Assembly: GCA_013368375.1 (NCBI GenBank)
Contig: JAACJP010000022.1
Location: forward strand, 653,492-717,491
Length of the DNA stretch: 64,000 nucleotides
From: Tricholomella constricta
Taxonomy: Eukaryota > Basidiomycota > Agaricomycetes > Agaricales > Lyophyllaceae
Direction: 5' to 3'
In this document: in pieces, positions 23,507 through 33,631 of the stretch
Numbering within the stretch: position 1 is the stretch's first letter
How the letters are laid out: each line of letters opens with the position of its first letter
Position numbers and translations under genes: made by a program
Notes under the pieces: generated by a model
Told to the model about the DNA's origin: nothing
What the model saw: only the letters and a program-made list of their open reading frames with translations
Databases searched by the model: none

Positions 23507-23660
23507 TATGGCAACAGGGACAGACCAGCTTGCTAACCGACGGTCAAAGCCGTATTTCAGGCTCCGCCGAGCGCCAAACAATACCAGGGCCCGAACCAGT
23601 TCATCTCATGATTTCGCGATAATCGGGACCTTCACCGCAGTTTGCTCAGCCTCCTCGACT
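23507..23660. repeat. Left 154-bp terminal inverted repeat
   Basis: It starts TATGGCAACAGGGACAG and is, base for base, the reverse complement of 31725-31878. The match stops abruptly at both edges. Confidence 0.92.
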
Positions 23661-23670
23661 ACAGTCCTCA

Positions 23671-25877
23671 ATGTCGTCTCAATTACAGAATGCTATTACA
23701 TGCTGCAACAGTTATCTGGTTCTGAGTACTCTAAGCTGGTAATCCTAGTAAGTTGTGTTACAACAGTGGACTTTGTCTTCACGGACATCTAGCGAGTGAT
23801 CAAGGAAGCCCGCGCTCCTTAACATTACGCGCCGTGATTGATATTCAAGGTCTGGATATCTCGAACTGGAATCCAGCAACATGCACCAGAACATGTCTCG
23901 ATCCTGAGGAAAAGTACGGGTCGACGGAATTACTGTTTCATGAAGACATGCACATCACACATGTAAGTCATGAGGCCGTCATTTTTGACTACTTATATCC
24001 AAACTGCGCATTAGGAACAGGTCCAGAAATTGGAGGATCAACTCAATTCTTCTTATGCCCCGCACAAATCAGTACAAGCCCATACGTACGTCTTTGCTCC
24101 TTTCTAGACCTTCTTTTTCGGAGCTCTGAACTGTCCACAGCCTCGCCAGAAGAGGACCTTTATCATTGGGTCCGCCGTTACTGGGGTTTCGGTTTATCGG
24201 ACAAGAAAATCGTCGAACATACACTCGAACACTTTGATAAGGAAAAGTATGGGTTTAGGTGAATATTTATATTAGCATAAGAAATTTTCAACGGCTAAAT
24301 CTCTCAGCATCTCATCATTAAAAAGAGTTCGGGCAAAGTTGGGACTCCTAGGAACGCGTAAACGGAATGCATCCTTCGAAGAAATCACGCCTTTCTTGCT
24401 AGAAATCCGAGAACGTTTTCCAACTATGGGTGCCCGGCAAATGGTTACCGTCTTGCGGCTAGATTACGAACTCAAGGTTCCTGAGTGCGTAGCCTTGTGT
24501 GCTTGAATTCATTGTTGTTGATGGTGATGCTCAGACAGCGCCTGTTAGAACTCTTTAGGGCGACCGAACCAGAAGCTGTCAACGCACGTAAATCTCTCAA
24601 ATTCCGGCGGAAACGGTTTTGGGCGGCGGGCGTGATGGATATCTGGGCTATTGACCAGCACGACAAATGGCAGCGGTTTGGGTTGTGGATGCATTGTTCG
24701 ATCGATCCATATCCTGGTCGCGTGGCTTGGCTCAAGATCTGGTGGTGTAACCGAAATACTCGACTTATCAACAGCTACTATATCGAGGCAGGACGAAGCG
24801 TTGGTGGTAATTATATCTGATCTCCTTCAGATGATAATTGTTTACAAGGTTAATTGCGCTAGGAATTCCTCTTATCACTCAAAGCGATCGCGGACGTGAA
24901 AATAATGGCGTGGCAAATATGCATACCTCACTTCGTCACCGTCTAGACCCCGGCCTCAGTGACACACTGCAACATCGATGGTGTATTGATAAGAAAAATA
25001 TCAAACCTGAGGCATTATGGTCGCAGCTTCGACGCCAGTTCACGCCCGGATTCGAGAAAAGACTGGACGAGGGGTTGAATAACGGATGGTATGACCCCAA
25101 CGATCCAATTGAAAAGCATGTATCCCCTCCAATTGTGCCATTTTTGTAGCTGACATCCGAGATCTCAGACTTCTGTTTCGATGGCTTGCTATACCATGGC
25201 TCCAGGCTGAGCTAGATGCTTGGACTTTGCGTTACAACTCCACCTCCCGGCGCGCTGACAAGCACAAAATCCTTCCTCAAGGTATTCCTGATCTGATCCA
25301 TGAGAAACCTGACCGCAGTGGATCAAAAAATTTTATGGTAGGACTTTTGCACTCGTCAAACTTTCAACACTATTAATACAAACTCTTCCTTCAGGTCATC
25401 GTATCCCCTGAACTTTTTGACGAAATAGAAAAGGAATGGGCTCCTTCCAACGATCCAGTTTTCAGACTTGTACCTTCAACATTCAACGAGCAAGCATCTG
25501 TCTTATATGCAGCCATTCAATATCCTACAGTATCATCTTTTACATTCTGGCCGGTGTATTTGGACATGCTAGCAGCATTTCGTGCACTTCCTCATGATCC
25601 CATCCTTGCAGCAGCTCTACTCACTGCGGATCAAGGTGAGGAGAACGATATGCCACTTATGGCTGGGCTCAGAGAGCTTCGGCATGGTGACAATGTTGTT
25701 GGTCCGCATGGTTATATCTACCACGGTGGCCTGGAAGACCCTGGCCCGCCTCCAGGAGCTGGTGTCGATGGTGATGATGAAGGTTCCGAAATCAATAGTG
25801 ATAATGGTGGCACTCAAGATGATGACGATGACGAGTTAGCGGTGGACCTCCGAGAGTACGCAGACTTTAGCGATTGA
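23671..25877 (+). CDS. Integrase core-domain (rve, DDE) transposase, multi-exon
   Basis: Probable transposase of the surrounding element. The start MSSQLQNAITCCNSYL lies 11 bp inside the left inverted repeat. After an N-terminal region comes LSDKKIVEHTLEHFDK and then RKRNASFEEITPFLLEIRER. The catalytic core is FWAAGVMDIWAIDQHDKWQR (first Asp), IPLITQSDRGRENNGVAN (second Asp) and WCIDKKNIKPEALW (Glu). RWLAIPWLQAELDAW and KILPQGIPDLIHEKP follow. The C-terminal tail is Asp-rich (DDDDDELAVD). Splices can be read at PE|QRLLELF and SVG|GIPLIT. One intron (about 25120-25169) needs a GC-AG pair to keep KLLFRW in frame. The family is common in Agaricomycetes but, as far as I know, uncharacterised. The first two or three exon limits are uncertain. 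Confidence 0.8.
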
Positions 25878-25977
25878 TAGCATATCTCTTTCACATTTGT
25901 CACATTTAATTTGTGCTTGCCGTTTCTTTTACTCGCTCTCAGCTCGACTACTGGCCACGTCACCTTTTTCCTTGCAT

Positions 25978-28436
25978 ATGTCTGAAGAGACAGCCCAATA
26001 TGCAGCCGATTTCACGGGTGTCGACAACAGTGCTTCAGCATATTGTGGACGTGAACACTGTGCCACGAAGACATTTCCTGGCGGAACGAAGATGAACTTT
26101 TTGCACAGCAATAATCCCAGAGAGCCAGGACGGATGGTATGCAACGAGTGCTATCAATACTACATGCAGAAAGCTACAACGAAACGTCGGACCTCGAGTG
26201 CCTTGCCCACAGAAATTCACCAGAAAGAGATTCGTAAACAAGTTTCGAGTGCACAGCGAGGTCGTAAGTTTTTCCCCATCCTAAAGATTTTCAGTAGCTC
26301 ATGGAGTGCAGAGGGAACGAACATTGTTCAAGCAGTAGGCACCAGTGCATATGCAGCACCATTTCAAGCAGGGTACATCATCGGGACATCGAACGGCCCT
26401 ATGCGGGTAGGAGGACCATTGATACAGCTACCTGGCCTTACTCCACCGCCGGCTATGGGGCAGATACCAATAGCTCGACCAGCTCAGGCTGGACCTTCTG
26501 GTTACACAAGCAATCACGCAGTGTACTACGCAACACGCCACTCACTGGCACAGAAGGCATATGCCATGAACGGTGGAAATGTGATCGCTGTTGAAGTCCG
26601 AGTAGTCCATAAACCTATGCTGAAGTACAAGTTTCAATTGATTGGAGTACGTCTTTAAGCCCAGCTACTTGCCTTGCATTGCTGACAAAGATATACTTAT
26701 TGCACAGGATGTCCACGAAGTGGTCAAAAATATTTCTGTTCATATTGGAGCAGTCGAGCTGAAGCAGATTCTCTTTGACGAAATCTTACCTCTTTGGTTG
26801 GAATACACCAGAGGTTTTCAGATAAGTATTGACGATTTCGTGATGAGAGATCACGATGGGGCAAAGCTCAGGGCTGGAGATCCTGATCGCGACATAATCT
26901 CCAAGAAATTCTTTAAAACCGTCAAAGGCGCTCAGGTCTTCAAGGAGGGCCGCGAAGTGATTAACTTTCATGTTCCAAATGATATCTACCACCGATACTT
27001 GGCCTGGAGTGAAGCGAGAGAGGAGGAGCAAATGCTTAGAGACCAGACAGAGAAGGTCCGCAGAGAAACAAGTTGATATTCCAAGTGGTACTGACGTCTC
27101 GTCATATTAGCTCTCTATACAAGAGAAGAAAGTGACGAAGCCCACCAGAGGGGGAAAGAAGCGGCAGCACTCACCTGAACCAAGCCATGATACCCTCATT
27201 TTGACTCCAGTTCGCGCTTCGAAACGTCCCAAATCTGGCCCCTGTTATGACTTGTCGCCAACTGCTCATAGACTTGGAGATGCACTCCGTTCGCAGCGGC
27301 TACCAAGTAATAAAGAAATTCAATCACTTTGTGCGTATAAACTACATGTTGTTGCTTACAATTATTCTGATCTGTGAATATGCCATAGTCGAACGGAAAG
27401 CAATTCACGTGGCCATATATCTGGTCGAACACCGAACATTGAGTGAGCTCCTCGACCTCTGCGAAACGAGCAGGAACACCTTCGCCAACTACAAGGCCTA
27501 CCTTGGGGCACCAGGTGAAGCCATGTTGCACTTGGAGCTTTCGTCGAAGAAGCAGAAAAAGGGTGGCTTCAAGCTATCATCCTTTGGTGAATCTAGTCGG
27601 CCTCTGTTTAATGGCTTGAGCAAGAATATTTGCGCTAAACAAACCTACTACGAAAAATCGGGCTCTGTCGAATCCATGGGCCAGGAGATTCAAGTGACGC
27701 AGAACATTCCTCACGATGGACGGACACAAGCTCGAAATCTGACGATGGAGATTGCATGCCTTGTTTGGGCACGTGTACTCCTTGATCTCGTCTATGTTTT
27801 CATCGAAAAATATGTGACAACAAAAGGCCAACCTCCATTCACCATTCCTCAGCTTAGATTTGTTGAAGCTGCTCTGGCTGTCGAACATGCAGATAGCAGT
27901 CAAGAAAGTCGTGTCTTCCTGGTTGAAGAGGTCATTGGAGGCGCGAGCGAAGGCATGTTTCGAAAGTACATGAATAATGTCTCCCCAGTTCCTCTCCCAT
28001 TATCAGATGAAGCAGACAAGGAACGTGCACTCTTCCTCGCTTTCAGCCAACATGTTCAGTACTTCAAGACAAAGAAGATGGCCTTCATTTCGGATTATCA
28101 AGGTGTGTGGCAATTTATTGTATAATTATTTGAACATCGTCACTCATCCCACTGATCTCAACGTAGGAGGGAGTTCATTGCTTAGTGATCCACAGATCGT
28201 GACCAATAGGTGAGTATCACTGCTGCCGCCTCTCATTGCAAAGCGCACAGAGATCTCATGATTATTTTCCAAGTGCTCTTGGTGTTATTTTTGCAGATGG
28301 CAACGTTCCGTCCAGCCACGAGAATTTTGAAATCAACCACCGATGCAACCACTTCTGTGAATTTTTCGAAGTTCCAAGTGACTATGATCTCTGGGAATCG
28401 CATGCCTCGACTCTCCGCCCAGACGTCGCGGCTTAG
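25978..28436 (+). CDS. Alpha-type protein kinase with N-terminal Cys-rich motif
   Basis: Atypical Ser/Thr kinase of the MHCK/eEF2K class. The N terminus (MSEETAQYAADFTG) has four Cys in YCGREHCATKTF and VCNECYQYY, a likely zinc-binding site. A basic linker (KKRQHSP, RASKRPKSG) precedes the kinase domain. The domain holds the ATP lysine region ICAKQTYYEKSG, the acidic VFLVEEVIGG, the catalytic FISDYQG|GSSLLSDPQIVTN, and the zinc cysteines in HRCNHFCEFFEV near the end. The last introns resolve as DYQG|GSS and VTN|SALGVIFADGN (28210-28273). The stop is at 28436. Upstream exons cover 25978-27076 and 27113 onward; some junctions are approximate. It sits between integrase and dioxygenase in one element. 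Confidence 0.8.
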
Positions 28437-29042
28437 TTTGCTGATTGTGTCAGTCCCACGTACTCCAACTTCGATGTTTAAGTTTTGACATTTGTTTCAC
28501 CCCTCAGAGGCACGTCTTTGCCATTTTCATCTCTCGCTTTGCATCACGAACTATGCTGCCCTTCAACACCACCTATATCGTGCCTTTCCGCCTGCTTTCT
28601 GCCCACAAAAGCCTACTATAGCTACCTCCATTCCTTTAATTGCGTACACGTTGACTTTCCTCCTGACTATTTGTATAGTCCCGTTATCCTCCAGTATTTT
28701 ATTTACATCCTGCATAGTGGGATATGGTGGTTGATTAATCTCATGATATTTTTGCTCAATTTTTCGTCGAGTAACGGACATGTGATGTAGCAACTGTAGC
28801 GTAAACAGGCGCCTATTATCTTCTCACTCACAACCACCCATAGCAATTTTACTGGGCCCACCTCCTGACGGCAAAAAAGTGGTAAGATATTCACACTTTT
28901 GTCTGCTTTTTACTGCTGTTGTGGGGCAGGCAGCTCGTAGACTCCAGGACTACACCAGGTCCGAGTACACGCGTTGATTGCCCCACGACAGTAGTGAAAA
29001 AACAGACCGCGGCGCTGAAACACTTTCTCAGAGATAATATCG
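28437..29042 (+). other. Spacer inside the element
   Basis: No gene is seen. It probably contains the alpha-kinase 3' end and the promoter of the dioxygenase gene. Confidence 0.4.
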
Positions 29043-30701
29043 ATGAAGCCGCCGATTTTTTTTGCGCGTAGTGTGCGTTTTCTCTTTGTCCATCTCGCTT
29101 TTGCTGATGTGATAATGGTGCTGGCGCACCTACAGACGCGCTCTGGGGCAGAGTTTTCGCCGTTTCAAATATCAGTCGTTGAAGCCCCGGCATTCAGTCT
29201 CTCTGATGCCCTCAAAGTTTCCGTGGAAGAAGAAGACCGCAAGCATGATGTGTTTTCTGCGCGCTCGCCGCCAAGTGATCATAGCACTCAATCATTGACC
29301 TCACAGGCATCTCAATTGAGCTGCTCAAACTCAACTCTCCAGGTACCCTCACCTCCCGAAGCTACCTCTTCAGCCAAGCGCCCACGATCTCCGTCTGTTG
29401 ACGCTGACAGCGGCAGGCCTGCAACGTCCCCGAATGTCGATGCAAAGCATCTGCTTCCTGCACCATGGGGCCCCCACTACAACGCTCGAGGTAGCCGAAA
29501 TGCTCGTGCTCATGGAAAACGTCGGCGCCGACGCGATGCTGCCGCCAAAGAGCATGGCCATCACGTCCTGCCGCCCGCAGTTGCGGCGGCTCACATCGAA
29601 AGAGCAGTGCCCATTGGCACCTCACTCAAGGCCACGGCACTGCCTGCCACCAGCTGCGGATATTCGGCCCTCAACGCATTGCCCAACGAAGGCGCCTCCT
29701 TCAAGTCGCTTCAAGAGGCATTTGATGCCGGCTGCCGCTTGATCGAATGGGATGGACAGTATGTTACACCTTGGCTTCAATTTTTCGTGCGATTGACTCT
29801 TTGAAAGCACCCCTATGCCGTTTCTGGACTGCGAGGGCCGTATTTTTGGTGGCGGGATCGGCCAGCCCAACGATCCGAGCTATGCTGAATCCTGCCGACG
29901 TGCCTATGGGGCTATCATGGAAGAGGGCCGCTGCAGCAATTTTTCCAATGCAGAACAAAACCACCGCCGAGGAAACTTTCCCGCCATAAACGTCGGCGCC
30001 ACCATGGCGCCTGGTGCCGCGCATCCCACTAACCTCGGTCTTGGCCCTCACAAAGACATGATCCTACGCCTTCTCAACAACCCAGACATCATGCGGATCG
30101 CACACTTCGCTGACGGTGAGTTTGCATCCCTTGGTCTCATCAACATATGTCCATTTCTTGCCTAGGAGCATTCAATCTCTGGGCACCTGACATCCATAAG
30201 CACTATCGCGACCATCTGAACCCCCTCTTCGATCGACTTCCCGACCTTCAGAAAATCTTTCCCCGAAGCATCTTTCCTGCCGCCTCAATCAACTTTGGCG
30301 GCAATGTCTGGACAAAGTCCCACCGCGACAGCAAGAATGCGGCAATCGGATGGTGTGGAATACAGTCACTCGGGCCTTTCGATCCCAAGAAAGGTGGCCA
30401 CCTGGTGCTCCCAGACCTCAAAATCGTGATTGAGTTCCCATCAGGCTCTCTCATCTTCATCCCATCGGCAACGCTAACTCACGCCAACATTCCTGTGCAA
30501 GAGGGCGACAGTCGTGTCTCTTTCACGCAGTACTGCAGTGGTGGGTTGCTCCGCTATGTTGACAATGGTTACTCTACAGAGAAGCAGCTTGTGAAGGACA
30601 ATCCGAAGGAATACCAGCGGATGTGCAAGCTCAAAGCTGGGCGGTGGGAACGAGAGTTGAAGCTCTGCAGGAAGTTGGAAGATATCATTTGTAGAGTATG
30701 A
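29043..30701 (+). CDS. TET/JBP-type 2-oxoglutarate/Fe(II) dioxygenase
   Basis: Predicted nucleic-acid base oxidase; the family includes enzymes that oxidise 5-methylcytosine or thymine. Exons are 29043-29758, 29808-30115 and 30166-30701, giving 519 residues. Introns of 49 and 50 nt keep the frame. Residues 1-170 are disordered and Ser/Pro-rich, with a basic patch (HGKRRRRRDAAAKEHG). The catalytic half reads FLDCEGRIFGGGIG, FNLWAPDIHKHYRDHL, NFGGNVWTKSHRDSKNAAIG (metal H-x-D), then GHLVLPDLKIVIEFPSGS. IFIPSATLTHANIPV supplies the distal metal His, and DSRVSFTQYCSGGLLRYVDN supplies the 2-oxoglutarate Arg. It looks intact. The exact start is less sure than the domain. TET/JBP genes are known to travel with transposons in basidiomycetes. 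Confidence 0.85.
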
Positions 30702-31182
30702 AGTACTTGGTGTATTCTTGACAGCGCAAATTTAGAGCAATACACACTCATCACATTTTAATTTACGAACAAAAGAAACAGATTAAAGCTACTTAATGAA
30801 TTTTGAGCTACTATTGTCACCTGGCGACGCAAGTGGTCGTCGCCGTCGTCCTGCATGGAGGCACCCAACAGTTGAGTGGCCGTTGTCCTGCGAGTCAAAT
30901 GTGGCGAAGGTTGAAGGAACGCGATGCCACTCGGCAAGCCTCGAGTGGTTGCTGTCATCGCATTACAGCCACGTCGAATGTGAGTATCCATCCGCGAGGT
31001 CTAAGATCCAAGCTCCAGCATTGGAGGTATCAGAGACAGGTGTGGAGAAAGAGGGAGAAAGAAAATTGCACCTGGAACAGAAACATGCGCCGATGACCTT
31101 CGGCAACACACCCATCGCAGGTTGCGCAGATGCCCGAACCCAAAACGCCGGTAAGCAAGTCGTCACGCACTCGTAGAAAAAA

Positions 31183-31610
31183 ACCCCACCAGCCAGCGCG
31201 CGAAGTTGCGAGGAACATCGAGGTCGATCGGTTGACTGAAGGGGCGCTTTCCTCAAAATGTGCGCAAGCTACGAGCGGAATTGTCGAAGCTGTGACCGGC
31301 AGTGTCAGTAGCTGAAGCAGAGGTTGGTATAGGACAAAAGAAGATGCACCGAGTATTCATACATACTGGCCAACGAGTAACCCTCATAACATGCTCCCAA
31401 AAACTCCACCAGCCAGCGCGCGACATTGCGAGGAACGCCGAGGTCGATCGATTAATTGAAGGGGCACTTTCCTCAGAACGTGCGCAAATTACCAGCGGAA
31501 TTGAGTCAAAGCTGGTGGCCGGCAGTGTCAGCAGCTGAAGCGGATGTTGAAAAGAACAAAAGAAGACGCACCGACATACATACTTGCCAACCAGTAGCCC
31601 TTTCCAGAAT
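31183..31610 (+). repeat. Direct repeats encoding related short peptides inside the element
   Basis: Two copies about 230 bp apart (near 31183-31320 and 31410-31540) share CACCAGCCAGCGCGCGA, GAGGTCGATCG and CCGGCAGTGTCAG. Each is open for about 45 residues of the type HQPARDIARNAEVDRLIEG and ends GSVSS-stop, in different frames. Coding status is unknown. Confidence 0.6.
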
Positions 31611-31724
31611 AGTAAGGTTTTTACTGCAAAAGGTTGAAGAATGTACCGGATCCGGAGGGATAAGTCAATGTGGAATCGTCATGCATTGTCGAAGTCGTGG
31701 CCATCGCAGAAGAATGGAAAGTTC

Positions 31725-31878
31725 AGTCGAGGAGGCTGAGCAAACTGCGGTGAAGGTCCCGATTATCGCGAAATCATGAGATGAACTGGTTCGGGCCCTG
31801 GTATTGTTTGGCGCTCGGCGGAGCCTGAAATACGGCTTTGACCGTCGGTTAGCAAGCTGGTCTGTCCCTGTTGCCATA
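31725..31878. repeat. Right 154-bp terminal inverted repeat
   Basis: Exact reverse complement of 23507-23660, ending CTGTCCCTGTTGCCATA. It is followed immediately by CGGAAC (31879-31884). Confidence 0.92.
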
Positions 31879-31884
31879 CGGAAC

Positions 31885-33630
31885 GAAGGAATGAGGAAAC
31901 GAAGTGCAAAGAAAGGCAAAGAAGGTAATGAGCGCGAAACGATACTGATAGGACAAAACGAAAAGGCAAGGAAAAGGAAAGAAAAAGTGAAAGGAAAGGG
32001 ATAAGGGAAACACTGGGGCTGGGGCTGGGGCTGGGGTTGAGAACGTCGGGCACGAGATCCGAACGAACAGCACAGATCCTGCACGACGGGGCAAGCGTTG
32101 ACGCGAGATCTAAATCTGAAGACGCTGAGGAACTCGCGACGTGCCCTCGTTCTCGCCGCGTGGCGTTTAATTATCTACACACATACACACACACACGCAT
32201 ACACCACATCTCGAAATTCGGATGCCACACGACTATGGCCACGACACATTCCGCCTGCGTCCCCGACTGAATCGCAGCGAAGGCGAAGGCGAAGAGGCAC
32301 GGGACATCTTCCCTCTTCCTCTCCTTCCATCTTCCATCTTCATTCTTCGCCTTCTGCCCGTGCCCGTGCGTCTCCCCGTCTACGTCTACTGAGCACAGAT
32401 CACAGATAGATCTCGCACAAATGGGGAGGTGCATGACCTAACACCCAACACCCGAGACCCAAGCCGCGGGGGCAGGCAGGCAAGGCAGGGCAAGGCAGAT
32501 CTGAGAAGACGAAGACGACCGCGACAGGAAGGCCCCACGACAGCACGATAGCAGGACGGACCAAAAAGGTGGACTGGGTGCAAACGGATCCACGACCCAC
32601 GACCCACGAGCAGTCGCGCGGGAACACTACTGCATCGGGTCGTGCGATGCCCAAGCACAGCGCGAAACGCGAAACTAGAACAAGAAGCACGGACCCATCT
32701 TCCATCTCCCATCCTGATACCACTCGCACCACGCACGCATGTAAGCACGTGGACAGCGCGCCCAGATCCCAATTCCAACTCCCAACTTCACAACTCCAAA
32801 CCGAGGCCAGATCCAGATCCAGAACCAGAACCAAATCCAGTCCCAGCCCAGATCCAGATCCCACGACCACGAGCCACGCCCACGCCCACGCCCACAACCC
32901 AACGACGATGCGATAACGAGAGAGAGAAGGAAACCCCTAAAAACACTCACCCTCCAACAACCCCACCACCTTCCCCCCTCCAATCAGAGGGCTCACCTCG
33001 ATGCCGATCGGACTAAGGAAACTCTCCACGTGTGCGCCGTCCAGCTGACGTGTCGCTGAGGTGTTGCAATGTGCTTTCTTTTGTGTTTGTTTTTCTTTTG
33101 CTTTTTGTGTGGGGGAGGCATGCAGCGCCATGACGCGCGGCGATGTCAATGTACCTTGTACCTACGACGAGTTAGGCTCGTTCCTCGTACGCCTCGGCGT
33201 CTGCAAGGGCGAAGGCAGGCGCGGCGCTCGCCCAGACGCTGTGGCAGACGAGACAACCAATACTTTCATCTATGCGGCCACTTATGGGCACTTGATGACT
33301 TGGACCGGTTGAACTCAGAAGAACCGTACATCCCGGTACGGTGCAGAACCAGAACCAGAACCCATCCTGCGCCACGTCCTCCTCTTACTTCGTCCTTTGG
33401 CCATCCTTGCAGGTCCCGACCCAGTTCAGAAAGGCCCGACACTAGAGTTTCCTATAAGAGTGTGAAGGTGATCTTAGAGCGTGTGTTCAGGGCACACTGG
33501 TAATGCAGGGAAGGATACCTTCACAGAGTAAAGGGGACACGAAGAGGAGGGCACATAAAAACAAACATTTCAGGCAAAACAAATGAATTTGACGTCATTA
33601 GGTATTCTGTACTACGGGGAGGAAATCATT
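31885..33630. other. Low-complexity flank right of the element
   Basis: Simple and cryptic repeats occur: GGGGCT units near 32010-32037, CA-rich DNA near 32178-32198, and CCAGAT/CCAGAA units near 32800-32870 with CCACGCCCACG near 32875-32895. Long frames through it are compositional. No gene is supported. Confidence 0.5.
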
Positions 33631-33631
33631 C

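Larger units (their letters stand above)
23507..31878. mobile_element. 8.37-kb DNA transposon with integrase, alpha-kinase and TET/JBP dioxygenase
   Basis: The element is defined by two perfect 154-bp inverted repeats at its ends and a 6-bp direct repeat CGGAAC flanking them. The forward strand carries, in order, a DDE integrase (23671-25877), an alpha-type kinase (25978-28436) and a TET/JBP-type dioxygenase (29043-30701), then a non-coding or small-peptide repeat region. Perfect ends and apparently open genes point to recent insertion. Long inverted repeats, an rve-type integrase and a 6-bp duplication recall Maverick/Polinton elements, but it is half their size. It also lacks any polymerase B, protease or capsid-like gene, and its ends do not start with AG. 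I cannot assign it to a named family. Confidence 0.85.

Noticed and set aside
23507..31878. Maverick/Polinton assignment for the integrase element
   Set aside because: Long inverted repeats, a 6-bp duplication and an rve integrase fit, but no DNA polymerase B, ATPase, protease or capsid-like gene is present, the size is about half, and the ends do not begin AG.
23507..31878. LTR retrotransposon explanation
   Set aside because: The 154-bp terminal repeats are inverted, not direct, and no reverse transcriptase, RNase H or gag-like frame is seen.
32386..33016. Frames with Trp/Gly/Leu or Pro/Asp dipeptide repeats
   Set aside because: They reflect simple DNA repeats (CCAGAT, CCACGC); no motif or gene structure was found.
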